Source: AAA164-E04 sp014239995
GTDB taxonomy: Bacteria > Verrucomicrobiota > Verrucomicrobiia > Limisphaerales > AAA164-E04
Reading direction: 5' to 3'
NCBI GenBank assembly: GCA_029247315.1
Contig: JAQWLM010000042.1
Span: forward strand, 1-64,000
Length of the DNA: 64,000 nt
Under the pieces are notes generated by a model. The model worked only from the letters and a program-made list of their open reading frames with translations, did no database searches and had not been told where the DNA came from. Positions 26,615-35,921 of this stretch are shown piece by piece; within the stretch, counting starts at the first letter, position 1, and every line of letters begins with the position of its first letter. The translations under genes were made by a program, and so were the position numbers.

Positions 26615-27622
26615 ATGAAGCCCTTTTTGATTTCCTTTCATGTTGTTTTTCTCCTGTCCTTAGAGGCCTGGGGAGATAGTCCGATAGTGATTGCCCATCG
26701 CGGTGCCAGCGCTTACCTGCCCGAACACACCCTTGAGGCAAAAGCCCTTGCTCATGCGATGGGGGCGGCTTTCCTGGAACAGGACCTGGTGTTGTCGAGG
26801 GACAGCATTCCCGTGGTACTTCACGACATCCATATCGAAACTGTCACGGATGTCGCGATGCGTTTTCCCAAGCGAAAGCGTGAGGATGGCCGCTTTTATG
26901 CCCTGGATTTCTCGGTGGATGAATTAAAGCAATTGAACGTGACCGAACGCGTTCATGCAAAGACAGGGCGACCCGTTTATCCGGGACGTTTTCCGGTAGG
27001 GAAATCCTCGTTCAGGATCCACACCCTGGAGGAGGAACTGGAATTCATTGCCGGACTCAACCAGAGCACCGGTCGCACGGTTGGGATTTATCCTGAAATC
27101 AAGGGTCCTTCCTGGCACCGGCGACAGGGGTATGACATCAGCCGTGTGGTCCTGCCCATCCTTCAACGCCATGGCTATCATAGTCAATCGGATCCATGCT
27201 GGTTGCAGTGTTTTGAATACGGGGAGGTGAAACGCATCCGCGAGGAACTCGCTTGGCGTGGACGACTCACGATGCTTCTCGGCAGTGGAAAGCAGGGAAG
27301 TGACGGTACGGACTTTGCCTTCCTGCGTACGCCTGCTGGACTTGACCAGTTGGCACATACCGTGGATGGCATTGGCCCGTCGATCAGCAGTATCATTGAA
27401 GGCGGTAGTGTGACGGGACGTCGAGTGACATCACTGGTTCAAGATGCGCATGCCCGGCAACTACGTGTGCACCCCTATACCGTGCGCGGCGACGCCTTGC
27501 CAGTAACTGTCGTATCGTTGGCGGATCTGCATCGCTTGCTTTTCGTCGAGGCAGGGGTGGATGGTGTCTTCACTGATTTTCCTGACAAGACGGTCCAATT
27601 TCTCCATGGAAACGGGCATTAG
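26615..27622 (+). CDS. glpQ: Secreted glycerophosphodiester phosphodiesterase
   Basis: 335 residues with signal peptide (KPFLISFHVVFLLSLEAWG). The GDPD motifs are clear: SPIVIAHRGASAYLPEHTLEA (catalytic His and Arg), EQDLVLSRDSIPVVLHDIHI (Glu/Asp metal ligands and second His) and IYPEIKGPSWH (Glu, Lys). A C-terminal VDGVFTDFPDKTVQFL matches the family end. It would release glycerol-3-phosphate from glycerophosphodiesters in the periplasm for uptake by the upstream GlpT-like transporter, with which it forms an operon. Length is close to that of E. coli GlpQ. Confidence 0.92.
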   Translation: MKPFLISFHVVFLLSLEAWGDSPIVIAHRGASAYLPEHTLEAKALAHAMGAAFLEQDLVLSRDSIPVVLHDIHIETVTDVAMRFPKRKREDGRFYALDFSVDELKQLNVTERVHAKTGRPVYPGRFPVGKSSFRIHTLEEELEFIAGLNQSTGRTVGIYPEIKGPSWHRRQGYDISRVVLPILQRHGYHSQSDPCWLQCFEYGEVKRIREELAWRGRLTMLLGSGKQGSDGTDFAFLRTPAGLDQLAHTVDGIGPSISSIIEGGSVTGRRVTSLVQDAHARQLRVHPYTVRGDALPVTVVSLADLHRLLFVEAGVDGVFTDFPDKTVQFLHGNGH

Positions 27623-27640
27623 AGCAGGGTCTGCACCGTA

Positions 27641-28087
27641 CTAGACGCGTACCTTGATCACCATTTTATGCACTGGTTCGGGGGCATGCAGGGCGATTCC
27701 AGGCATGTGGGCGTCCCGCGGCTTGAGGATGGCAAAATACCCTGCCCTCAGGGTGATGAACTCTCCTGCCCCCTCCAGCTTGTAGAAGTCCTTCTCCTGA
27801 TCATATGGGCCCGCCTGCATGCCTGAGACAGGACGGTAGCCCAGGTGCTCGGTGCCGCTGATGACATACTGCACATCGATGTAGTGATGATGCGCTTCCC
27901 AGAATCCCTCCTCTCTGAGCTTGGATTGGTATCGATGTACCAGGGCGTAGACATGGTTGCCGTCGATGTCATGGCGTCCAGGCGTCAAGGTGTCGCAATC
28001 CTGTGTCTCCAGATAGCGCAGTGCCGTCTCCATGCGTGGTCCCAGTGCGTAGTATTCTCGTGCATGTTCCAGTACGTCGATGATCAT
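27641..28087 (-). CDS. YhcH/YjgK/YiaL family protein (DUF386)
   Basis: ATG 28087 with a good ribosome site (AAGGAA about 5 nt upstream) gives MIIDVLEHAREYYALGP, 148 residues; the frame is open farther upstream to 28141 without support. The family's cupin-like segments are visible: EAHHHYIDVQYVISGTEHLGY (metal-binding His cluster) and GYFAILKPRDAHMPG. Members act on, or near, sialic-acid and other sugar catabolism. It converges with the glpQ-like gene with a gap of about 18 bp. The physiological substrate is unknown. Confidence 0.92.
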   Translation of the reverse strand: MIIDVLEHAREYYALGPRMETALRYLETQDCDTLTPGRHDIDGNHVYALVHRYQSKLREEGFWEAHHHYIDVQYVISGTEHLGYRPVSGMQAGPYDQEKDFYKLEGAGEFITLRAGYFAILKPRDAHMPGIALHAPEPVHKMVIKVRV

Positions 28088-28821
28088 ATTTTTCCTTTTT
28101 TTGGGGGGGCATGTTGGAAGCTTGTGGCTGCCCAGTGGCACGCAAGGCTAAGGGCGACTTGTGCCGATGGCAATCCTCGTCCATTGGTACAGCGTTATTC
28201 TTCAGAAGCCCCGAGGACATGCCTCAGGTGGCTCAAAGGGGTTTTTTCATACCGATGATTTCACTTCTGGTGATTGCTTCTTCGAAAAGCCAGGTGTTGA
28301 TGGTTCCGTTCGCGGAAAAGAGGGAAGTAAGGGTTCAACCCCCTCCTTGATTCACGGTTGTTTGGGTCGTGCTTGGGTGGAAGCCTGCATTTCGCCCAAG
28401 GCAAATTGAATACCTTCAAGCAGGTGTCTGACCAGCATCCTGTTCCAGAAAATGTGTAATGATGTCCAAAGGCCGAATGAAAAACATGACCTTTTCAGTA
28501 TTGCGTGACCCATCCCAGGGCAAAGTCATCGTCGTTGTGCTTCCTTCTTGACCGAACTTCACTTGAATTATCTGCGAATGAGGGTCTGGCTGTTTCAACC
28601 CATGATGCATTACCCGACTCCAAGGACCATCACCTGTCCATTTCCTCGGAATCAGAACTGCAAATACATGTGCTTAACATCCATGAGCTAACATCATCCT
28701 GGCGATGAGTGTGCCGCGTACACACGTCATGGAAAGCGGGTTCTTTAGAGAGGCTTGGAAATCTCCATGATCGCTCTCGTTCCCCATTCTTCGGCTCAAG
28801 ATACCCTCGAGGATGCAGCTT
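28088..28821. other. 734-bp stretch without a supported gene
   Basis: Only short frames on both strands (up to ~80 codons) occur. None has a signal peptide, a known motif or a convincing ribosome site. No palindrome, repeat or terminator stands out. It may hold decayed coding sequence, but nothing can be named. Confidence 0.5.
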
Positions 28822-30138
28822 TTATTGGTTCTCAATACGGTAGAGGGCCTTGTCTGAGCGTAGGATCAGGGCATTACCATCGACTGCCGCACTGGCCATG
28901 AGACCGCCATCGAGTGGGTTGCTAGCCAGTTTTTTGAATGTTTTTCCTGCCTGGATGACCGTTGTTTTTCCTTCGCGGCTGTGGAAGTAAATGCGTCCTC
29001 TGGAATGGAGAGGGGAGGCAGAGTAATTGCCTCCAATGCGCTCCCTCCAGTGTTCCTCACCGGTATGGGCGTGGAGGCATGTCACCATGCCTCCGGCATC
29101 GCTGATAAAATAGATTTCGTTGCCAACCAGGATGGGTGAAGGCTGATTGGAGACCCCACGATTCCATTTCCATGCGATGGCAGGCTCGTCAGTGCCCTGA
29201 TACTGGATGGCGAGGAGTTGTGAGCGGGTGAAACTGGTGATGATATAAAGCATGCCATGCCCGGCAACCGGGCGCGGTACGATGGAGAATCCGAGCATGC
29301 CGTAATGGAGCCTTGAAAGCTCACGGCCTGAGTCTGGATCGTAGGTATAAAGCCAGTCGGCGGCCGGTGAATACAGGACAGGGGTTCCCTGGGTTGGCAG
29401 AATGAGCGGGGTGCCATAGGCCTTCTTGAGCTGTGGGTTGGAGTGCATTTCCCCGCTGCGATCGGTGCGCCAAGCCACCTTTCCTGTCATCTTGTCAAGG
29501 GCGATGATATATTGCGTATCACTGCCGTCCATATGGAAAATGAGCTTGTCCTTCCAGAGCACCGGGGTGCTCCCAGGACCGTTCTCGTGGTTGACATAAA
29601 GTTCCTGATTCCGCCACAGCACCCTGGAGGTCTGTGTATCGACACAGGCGGTTCCATAGGCCCCAAAGTGACAGTAGAGCCTTCCGTTTTCAATGACAGG
29701 GGTGGGAGAGGCGTAACTGTTGAGTTTGTGAGTCCACTGGGGCTCCTTTTTCCGAAGTATCTCGACGTCATGCAGCAGTCTGCCAGATTGCTTTTCAATG
29801 CATATGGCGTGCAGTCGTACCATGGACAAAACCTCCACGGGTTGGCCACCGGTATTTACCTCCAGTCGCTTGTTGCGCTCCGCTTCGCTGGCTGGTTCCT
29901 CATGTGCAGTGGTCACCCAGATCTGGTCGCCCTCAATGACTGGTGAGGACCATCCTTTGCCTGTCAGCGGTGTGCGCCATGTGACGTTGTGTGTCTCGCT
30001 CCACTCAGTGGGGATCATGGCTTGGGTGTGGCCCTGTCCGGTCGGGCCGCGCCATTGTTTCCAATCCGCCTGGGTTGCGAATGTCCAGCCCAGTGCCATC
30101 AGCAGGACTGTATGTTGTCTGGTTTTTAATCGGCTCAT
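28822..30138 (-). CDS. Secreted PQQ-like beta-propeller protein (BamB-like)
   Basis: 438 residues with signal peptide (TVLLMALGWTFATQADW). Opening WKQWRGPTGQGHTQAMIPTEW is typical of the PQQ-repeat outer-membrane or periplasmic proteins of Planctomycetes and Verrucomicrobia. Repeats are visible: GQIW/GRLYCHFGAYGTACVDTQTS, YIIALDKMTGKVAWRT, ADWLYTYDPDSGRELSRL, MVTCLHAHTGEEHWRERI. Residues for true PQQ catalysis are not evident, so a structural or binding role as in BamB-like proteins is more likely. It diverges from the PI-PLC gene across about 300 bp. Confidence 0.87.
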   Translation of the reverse strand: MSRLKTRQHTVLLMALGWTFATQADWKQWRGPTGQGHTQAMIPTEWSETHNVTWRTPLTGKGWSSPVIEGDQIWVTTAHEEPASEAERNKRLEVNTGGQPVEVLSMVRLHAICIEKQSGRLLHDVEILRKKEPQWTHKLNSYASPTPVIENGRLYCHFGAYGTACVDTQTSRVLWRNQELYVNHENGPGSTPVLWKDKLIFHMDGSDTQYIIALDKMTGKVAWRTDRSGEMHSNPQLKKAYGTPLILPTQGTPVLYSPAADWLYTYDPDSGRELSRLHYGMLGFSIVPRPVAGHGMLYIITSFTRSQLLAIQYQGTDEPAIAWKWNRGVSNQPSPILVGNEIYFISDAGGMVTCLHAHTGEEHWRERIGGNYSASPLHSRGRIYFHSREGKTTVIQAGKTFKKLASNPLDGGLMASAAVDGNALILRSDKALYRIENQ

Positions 30139-30444
30139 TGGTTTCGGGGTTGATCGTGATCCATCAAGAATGGTTTATTCCTGGAAGGGGTTAAACTACC
30201 AGTCCTGCTTCCACGCCTCAAGGAAGTGTTCCATTGTGTTTTTTGTCGCGTTTTTACACCCAGGCTTGAAAGATGGATCGATCCGCAAGAAAGATGCGGA
30301 CCCGAAGGTTTGCCGATTATCTTGGACTCGCTGTGATCACATACACTGAGGAAGCTGACCCGTGGCAAGTGAAATGGGATTCTATTTCATGAAATCGTTA
30401 TGGGTTTGTAACTGGTATAAGCTGGGCGTAGTTTGGTTCCACTC
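30139..30444. other. Divergent intergenic region of the propeller and PI-PLC genes
   Basis: Contains a 12-bp perfect palindrome ATTTCATGAAAT (about 30383-30394) and an extended -10 promoter reading toward the PI-PLC gene. No coding sequence is supported. Confidence 0.45.
30413..30421 (+). promoter_or_regulatory. Extended -10 promoter of the PI-PLC-like gene
   Basis: TG-G-TATAAG (30413-30421), an extended -10 element with no convincing -35. The start would be near 30428, about 17 nt before the ATG at 30445. Confidence 0.4.
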
Positions 30445-31389
30445 ATGTTAATGAAGCAGTTCGCTCAATCTGGAAATGTTCCTTGGAATTCTCTGTGCCT
30501 GATGGTTCTCGGTTACGTCTTTTCTCAAGTGAACGCCTCTTATGGAGGGGGCCTCAGCGTCGTGGAGCATGCCAGCCCAAAGAGTATGCGTGACTGGATG
30601 GCGGCGTTGCCGGATCACAAGACCCTTGCGGACTACTCCCTGCCGGGTACGCACAACACCTGTGCGCTTTACAATGGTTACGCCTTTGGATTTGCAAAGT
30701 GCCAGTCCTGGACATTGAAGGAACAACTACAGAGGGGGATTCGATTTCTTGATATTCGCTGTCGTCACATGCGTGACACCCTGCAAATCTATCATGGCCC
30801 GATCCGTCAACGCATGTCCTTTGCGAATGTTCTTGATACATGCGTCTCGTTCCTGCAGGAAAACCCGACGGAGTGCATCGTCATTTCCATTAAGGAAGAA
30901 CATCACGCCACGGGTAATTCCAGGGATTTTAAAACCACTTTTCTTGCGGATGTCATCAGGGGGGGCAAGGACCTTTGGCGGATCCAGTCGACGATTCCGC
31001 AACTCAAGGCAGTGCGCGGTAAATGGGTGCTGGTGGATCGCGTGGGTGACTTGGGAGGTATTCCCTGGAGCGCTTTCATGAAGCAGGACGATTACCGTGC
31101 GCCACCCGATCTCAAGGTGGAGCTCATTCGTGAACAGTTTGACAATACGGCACATCACGCATCCAACACCCGCCCATGGTTCATTAACTTCTGTAGCGGT
31201 GTGTACCCATCCAGGCTGATCACCCCGCGTCAGTATGCGCTCCAGGCCAACAAAGCGGCTTCCCTTTATATCAAGGAGCGGTCTAGTCAGGCCACAGGGC
31301 CCTTCCTGTTGGGGACGGTGATGATGGATTTTCCCAGTCACGCCATGATCCAGCAGGTGATTTACTCCAATTTTGCGCCTCCGAAATGA
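30445..31389 (+). CDS. Secreted phosphatidylinositol-specific phospholipase C-like phosphodiesterase
   Basis: The chosen start is ATG 30445 (a TTG at 30433 is open but weaker). A hydrophobic signal (LCLMVLGYVFSQVNA) precedes the PI-PLC X domain: TLADYSLPGTHNTCALYNG (first catalytic His), LQRGIRFLDIRCR (Arg/Asp), LQIYHGPIRQRMSF (second His) and CIVISIKEEHHA. A C-terminal FLLGTVMMDFPS completes the barrel. 314 residues, like bacterial secreted PI-PLCs. It would cleave phosphatidylinositol or related head groups outside the cell. Next to the propeller gene but on the opposite strand; nearness to the GlpT/GlpQ pair suggests a phospholipid-scavenging theme, which is inference. Confidence 0.88.
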   Translation: MLMKQFAQSGNVPWNSLCLMVLGYVFSQVNASYGGGLSVVEHASPKSMRDWMAALPDHKTLADYSLPGTHNTCALYNGYAFGFAKCQSWTLKEQLQRGIRFLDIRCRHMRDTLQIYHGPIRQRMSFANVLDTCVSFLQENPTECIVISIKEEHHATGNSRDFKTTFLADVIRGGKDLWRIQSTIPQLKAVRGKWVLVDRVGDLGGIPWSAFMKQDDYRAPPDLKVELIREQFDNTAHHASNTRPWFINFCSGVYPSRLITPRQYALQANKAASLYIKERSSQATGPFLLGTVMMDFPSHAMIQQVIYSNFAPPK

Positions 31390-31800
31390 TCCACGGCACG
31401 ATTCCTGAAAAACACTTCAGGAGTGCTGACAGTGGCATGGAGGTAGCCCGTATCTGGATGATGACAGTGAAACAAACGAAGGTGATTTAGTTTTGGAATC
31501 CATGCGACTACTTCAGTGGAATCCAGCACGCTGCATATGTTGAATGGGACTGAAAACTTCACGCTTACGGGTGCCGACACCTTTGCTGATTGTGAAACTG
31601 GAACATTTAATAATTGGGATGGAAGAAGTAGTGGTTCTCCTCATATCGCAAGTTCAGATTTCACACTTGCTATATCCACTGTGACGGGGCCCCGCGAGCA
31701 TGCCCTGATGGTCGCATTTGGATGGGGCATGTTCATTGGTTTCATGGGCTTGACGGCCAGCCGGGCGAACACAAAGGCAAAGGCTATGTCTTGATTCGTG
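31390..31800. other. 411-bp region with a possible PEP-CTERM-like remnant
   Basis: A 92-codon frame (31516-31794, plus strand) ends with a hydrophobic segment VTGPREHALMVAFGWGMFIGFMGLTASRA followed by a basic tail, which faintly resembles a PEP-CTERM sorting signal with a degenerate Pro-Glu-Pro. The part before it is Ser/Thr/Gly-rich. It could be the end of a decayed surface protein. Nothing else was recognised. Confidence 0.25.
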
Positions 31801-33924
31801 TTACTGATCGGCCAGTCCAGCGTTACTCAATGCCTGTCTGGCTCCCGCATGCTCTGGATTCATTTCCAAGGCCTGCTTGAGCGTCATGACACCCCGATCC
31901 CTGTCGCCTTCCGCCAGCAATGATATCCCGAGCTTGGTCAGGGTTGTTGGGTTTCTTGCCCCAAGGGAGATCGCTTCGCGAAACGAGCTGACGGCCTTAT
32001 GATGGTCACCCTGTCTCGCCTGCAGTAAGCCCAGTCCGTAATACGGGTAAGGCATTCGTGGGTTCAAGTTCATGACATCCCGATAAGAAGCCTCTGATTT
32101 TTCAAGTTGCCCGGTGGCTGCATAGGCCTTTGCCAGGTTGAGATGGGCAACCACCATCTTGGGGTTCAGCTCAACGGCTTTTGATAAATGCGTGATGGCC
32201 TCATCGTAGTTCTTGGTCGAGGCCAGCACGGAGCCAAGATTCAGGTAAGCCTCGTGATACTCTGGATTCCTGTCCACCACACCCCTGAGACGTTCAATGG
32301 CACTATCCATGTCCCCACGAATCTGCTCAATCATCGCGAGGTTGATGAGTGCCGTGGCATGATGGGGATCGAGTTGAATCGCCTTTTCAAAAAGAGGCTG
32401 AGCTTCGTCAATGCGTTTTTGATTGAGTAATATCGCGCCTAATCCGGTGAGTGCTTGACCATAATCAGGATCGATGCGAATGGCATCTCGATAGAGTTCC
32501 ATGGCTTCCTTCAGCAATCCCTGCTGTGAGGCTGATTTGGCCTGATTATAGAATTCCCTCGCGGTCCTGACGCCCTCCTCTGGTCGAACGAGTTGATACA
32601 AGCGTTGCGATTCCTCAGGAAAGCCATTGATCCCGAAGAGGGTGGCATAGTCACCAAGGTAGGCGGGAAGATCGACCTGACGAGGGTCCGTGAGCCATCG
32701 ACCGGATCGGGGGGAGGCGCGTTCGAGGGTCTCTGCCGGTGTGGCGTTCAACAGGGCCAGGTCGCCGGACAATCGTTCCCAGCTGAGCGCCTCCAGATAG
32801 ACCGCCGCCGTCTTTCCCTGTGCATCCACCAGGATACTGGTTGGAACCGAGAGGGATGCCCGGCGGGAAGTAAGATATTCGATCAGGATTTCAATCTTAG
32901 CCAGATTCTCCTGTCGCGCCACCCCTCGCGGTAAAGTGTAACCCATCTTGGCCAGAAGCCTTTCTGGATCACTCCCTCTGCCTGTTGTGCCATCAACGGC
33001 AAGTCCGTCCACATTCAGTGCCAGTACCGTTGCCCCCATGGCGGCCAGATCATCCGCATGCTTTCCTAACTCGCCCAATTCCTGAAGGCATGGGTTGCAC
33101 CATGTCGCCCAAAGATTAATCAGCACAGGTTTGCCCAGAAAATCTGTTGTCGAGCGGGTCGTACCCATTTGGTCGACGCAGGTCAGTTTTGGGAAGGGTA
33201 CCCTGTTGGCGACCCAGAAACCACTCATGGTGGTGTCCCCACCATCCCCCTTTGTGCCCCAATCCTTTTTTCCTGCCGTTGTTGATATTGGTTCAGGAGT
33301 ATCCAAGATGCCTTGATCCTGCACCATTGTGTAACGAGCTCCCGAGCGAAGTGCTGCAACCTTCTCAACCCCACCGCCCGGCCATCTCACTTCAAGTTCA
33401 AAGCTATCCTTTTCCCCTTCACCCAGCCCAAAGTGCGTCCAGGAACTTGATTGTGCCAGGAATCCATCTCCGGCACGGAGCGTGCGAATCTGTTTCTCGG
33501 CAGGGTTCGCGCTTCGAGACAAGGTCAAGCGGGCCCCGATGGCGTCCCGATTGCTTGTGGTTCCGTTGCCAATCAAACGCACGGCAATGGATGCATTGCT
33601 TGAGCTCTGATTGTTCCTTAGAAGGCGCACTTGAGGTGCTGAACGGTTTGCAACCCACATGTCCAGGTCACCATCCCTGTCCCAATCCACCGTGGCAACG
33701 GCACGGGCGTCATCTTCAAAATCAACATTCAGGATGTTGCCCACCTCGGAAAAACCACGGCCCGCTCGGTTCATGAAGAGCGCATTCCGTTCATAACCAC
33801 TGAAGGATTTACCCCGGGAAACCTGATCGTTCAGGTCCCTGAAGTTACGGGTGTAGCCAGGGGTGGCTGTCGGCTTGAGCCCCTCTTCCGGAATTTGAGG
33901 CGCGACCCGCCTCCAGAAGAACAT
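31801..33924 (-). CDS. ASPIC/UnbV + TlpA-like thioredoxin + TPR protein, C-terminal half of a TGA-split gene
   Basis: 707 residues from an ATG directly after the TGA that ends the upstream ORF, in the same frame. The first ~105 residues continue the FG-GAP domain (VATVDWDRDGDLDMW) begun in that ORF. Residues ~128-205 are ASPIC/UnbV; ~243-385 are a TlpA/redoxin domain with active site W-C-N-P-C (275-279) and VPTSILVDAQGKTAAVY. Residues ~435-700 hold about eight TPR units (AMELYRDAIRIDPDYGQAL..., HLSKAVELNPKMVVAHLNL). No signal peptide is present, yet these domains are extracytoplasmic in their families. So it is likely made as one chain with the upstream ORF, or has become non-functional. Confidence 0.85.
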   Translation of the reverse strand: MFFWRRVAPQIPEEGLKPTATPGYTRNFRDLNDQVSRGKSFSGYERNALFMNRAGRGFSEVGNILNVDFEDDARAVATVDWDRDGDLDMWVANRSAPQVRLLRNNQSSSNASIAVRLIGNGTTSNRDAIGARLTLSRSANPAEKQIRTLRAGDGFLAQSSSWTHFGLGEGEKDSFELEVRWPGGGVEKVAALRSGARYTMVQDQGILDTPEPISTTAGKKDWGTKGDGGDTTMSGFWVANRVPFPKLTCVDQMGTTRSTTDFLGKPVLINLWATWCNPCLQELGELGKHADDLAAMGATVLALNVDGLAVDGTTGRGSDPERLLAKMGYTLPRGVARQENLAKIEILIEYLTSRRASLSVPTSILVDAQGKTAAVYLEALSWERLSGDLALLNATPAETLERASPRSGRWLTDPRQVDLPAYLGDYATLFGINGFPEESQRLYQLVRPEEGVRTAREFYNQAKSASQQGLLKEAMELYRDAIRIDPDYGQALTGLGAILLNQKRIDEAQPLFEKAIQLDPHHATALINLAMIEQIRGDMDSAIERLRGVVDRNPEYHEAYLNLGSVLASTKNYDEAITHLSKAVELNPKMVVAHLNLAKAYAATGQLEKSEASYRDVMNLNPRMPYPYYGLGLLQARQGDHHKAVSSFREAISLGARNPTTLTKLGISLLAEGDRDRGVMTLKQALEMNPEHAGARQALSNAGLADQ

Positions 33925-35883
33925 TCACAAGTCATCTGTATCGGGTTGAGAGATATATCCGTTGGCAACATACAAATCCTCCCAGCCATCATTATCGAAA
34001 TCTGCAAACTTGGCTCCCCAGGCCCAACCTCCGAAGCCTTCAGCCATGGGTTCAGTGACATCTTCAAAGACACCCTGCCCGGAGTTGCGCATCAGGGTGT
34101 TTCCGCGAACCATCTTCAAATACTTGGATCGTGTTTGTTCCGGCATATTCTGGTTGAAATCCAATTGGGAGACGACCTGGTTTCCCGCACCCGAAAACAT
34201 GCTTGAAACATAAAGGTCCATGTGTCCATCCCGATCATAATCCGCCCATGTGGCGGACATGCCAAAGCCCCAGTCCTGTGTGCCACTCTGGCTAGAAGCG
34301 TCGGTGAAATGAGTCCTTTCATTTTGGAAGAGCTGATTTGGCCCGAAATCGTTGGCGATATAGAGATCCACATCGCCATCGTTGTCGTAGTCCTCCCACG
34401 AGGCAGCAAAGGAGAATCGATAGTTCTCAACTCCCAGACCACACTCATCGGTGACATCAGCAAAACCCAGATTTCCCTGGTTTTGGAGCAGCACATTCGT
34501 CCCTCCATTGCGGGCGCTGTGGAAAGGATGTGGTGTGGGAAAGTCTCCGGTCTTGCCACCGTCCCCGGCGTATCGCAGCACTAGAAGATCGAGGTCGCCA
34601 TCCAGGTCGTAGTCTGCTGCGCTTGGTGAATAGCCCATTGGAATGCTGGAAAATCGTTCGATCAGGGAGAATTTACCGGCACCATTATTTTCCATCACCA
34701 GGAACGCAGTGCGGGTCGCCAAGGCAAGGTCGGCATCGCCATCATTGTCCAGGTCCACCAGTAATGCGCCCGTTGAATTATCCAGCCAGTCAACCCGGGA
34801 AGCAGAGGAAACATCGATCAGCGTTCCATCCGTCTGCTGCTGAAACAGAAGGTTGGGCAATCCGCCCGGCTGACAGACATAGAGGTCTTCCAGTCCATCA
34901 CCATCCACGTCACCCACGGCGAGTCCGTGGTATCCCAGGAAATCAGGATTCAAGGAGCGATCAATATGGCGTCCCCAGGTGTTCATGCCCCACTGTAACT
35001 GCTCCCGCCATGCGGGATTGCCTCCGAGCACTCCGATGGCGATGTCATCGAAAGCAACCTCTTGATCCGATATGATTTCGTTTCGAACGAGCACCGGCAT
35101 CGACCATCCCACCAATTGTGGGGATTGCTTTTCACCGGTGTCGGCAGGCATTGTCCACGTCGCGTCCACTACGGCAGACGAGTGAGTGGGTCTGCCTTTT
35201 ACTGTTCCACGCGCCATCAAGCGCTGCCGGCTCTGAATCTGGCCGTTTGCTGCGTTGATGGCGAAAAGCTTGAAGGATACTTTTTCCTGAGACTTGTCTG
35301 GGGTGATGGCAAGAAGCTGTTGGAGATGTCGAAGGAAAACGGTGGGCTCGGTTGTCATGGAGCGGCTTTTTTCTGGAGATCTCAGCTCAAGTGTTCGAAT
35401 CGATTGGCTTCGGTGAAGCTCGGAGACCTCCTGAAGTCCAGGAACCTGCATCTCAATAGACTCAAGCAGCGACACTGACATGGTTGGATCTGTTCCCACT
35501 TGCATCAGACTTGTGGCGATATCCTTTAACTGTGATTTGATTGCCTTGCTCCACAAGCTGACCGTTTCCTTGGTTTCACCTGTCGTGACAATGGAATCTT
35601 TGGAAGGGCCCATGCCAGTTGCCGTCTCCTCTGCATCAGATGAGGGAATTGATGCTGGGGTCTTGATCAGCGGTTCCTCCTCCTTCGAACACCCCAAAAG
35701 CATGATCATGGGCAGACCATACAGGCATGCGAGTCGGTGAAAACGCTTTCGCGCCTTTCCGGCGAATCGCTTTACCGCCACATGCAGGGGGACTGCATCA
35801 TGTGGAGTGAATCGAATGTTACTCATGGGTATGAGTTGAAAGCCTGTGAATCGTTTCGTCAAGTTTGTCTGGGTCCTGTTCAT
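33925..35883 (-). CDS. FG-GAP repeat lipoprotein, N-terminal half of a TGA-split gene
   Basis: Starts at ATG 35883 or ATG 35826; the frame is open to a TTG at 35925 that overlaps the end of the upstream gene. A lipobox appears in LYGLPMIMLLGCSKEEE. Residues ~70-270 are unrecognised; FG-GAP motifs follow (GDVDGDGLEDLYV, DLDNDGDADLAL, DYDLDGDLDLLV, DYDNDGDVDLYI, DYDRDGHMDLYV, DFDNDGWEDLYV). The ORF stops at TGA in ISQPDTDDL*, where family members continue into an FFWR segment; the next codons are M-F-F-W-R-R in the same frame. A readthrough product would be about 1,360 residues. Middle gene of a minus-strand operon. Confidence 0.83.
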   Translation of the reverse strand: MNRTQTNLTKRFTGFQLIPMSNIRFTPHDAVPLHVAVKRFAGKARKRFHRLACLYGLPMIMLLGCSKEEEPLIKTPASIPSSDAEETATGMGPSKDSIVTTGETKETVSLWSKAIKSQLKDIATSLMQVGTDPTMSVSLLESIEMQVPGLQEVSELHRSQSIRTLELRSPEKSRSMTTEPTVFLRHLQQLLAITPDKSQEKVSFKLFAINAANGQIQSRQRLMARGTVKGRPTHSSAVVDATWTMPADTGEKQSPQLVGWSMPVLVRNEIISDQEVAFDDIAIGVLGGNPAWREQLQWGMNTWGRHIDRSLNPDFLGYHGLAVGDVDGDGLEDLYVCQPGGLPNLLFQQQTDGTLIDVSSASRVDWLDNSTGALLVDLDNDGDADLALATRTAFLVMENNGAGKFSLIERFSSIPMGYSPSAADYDLDGDLDLLVLRYAGDGGKTGDFPTPHPFHSARNGGTNVLLQNQGNLGFADVTDECGLGVENYRFSFAASWEDYDNDGDVDLYIANDFGPNQLFQNERTHFTDASSQSGTQDWGFGMSATWADYDRDGHMDLYVSSMFSGAGNQVVSQLDFNQNMPEQTRSKYLKMVRGNTLMRNSGQGVFEDVTEPMAEGFGGWAWGAKFADFDNDGWEDLYVANGYISQPDTDDL

Positions 35884-35921
35884 CGGCTTGATAGCCTTAT
35901 CCTGCACGGGGAAGGAATTTT

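Noticed and set aside
28111..28708. Short frames between the YhcH-like and PQQ-propeller genes.
   Set aside because: No recognisable composition or motif; starts lack support.
33925..33927. UGA as selenocysteine or as a reassigned sense codon (Trp/Gly code).
   Set aside because: TGA is used as a normal stop at the ends of other genes here (for example ureG, the ADP-ribosylglycohydrolase and the zeta-like gene, in ATGA overlaps), and the site is not a redox-type Cys/Sec position.
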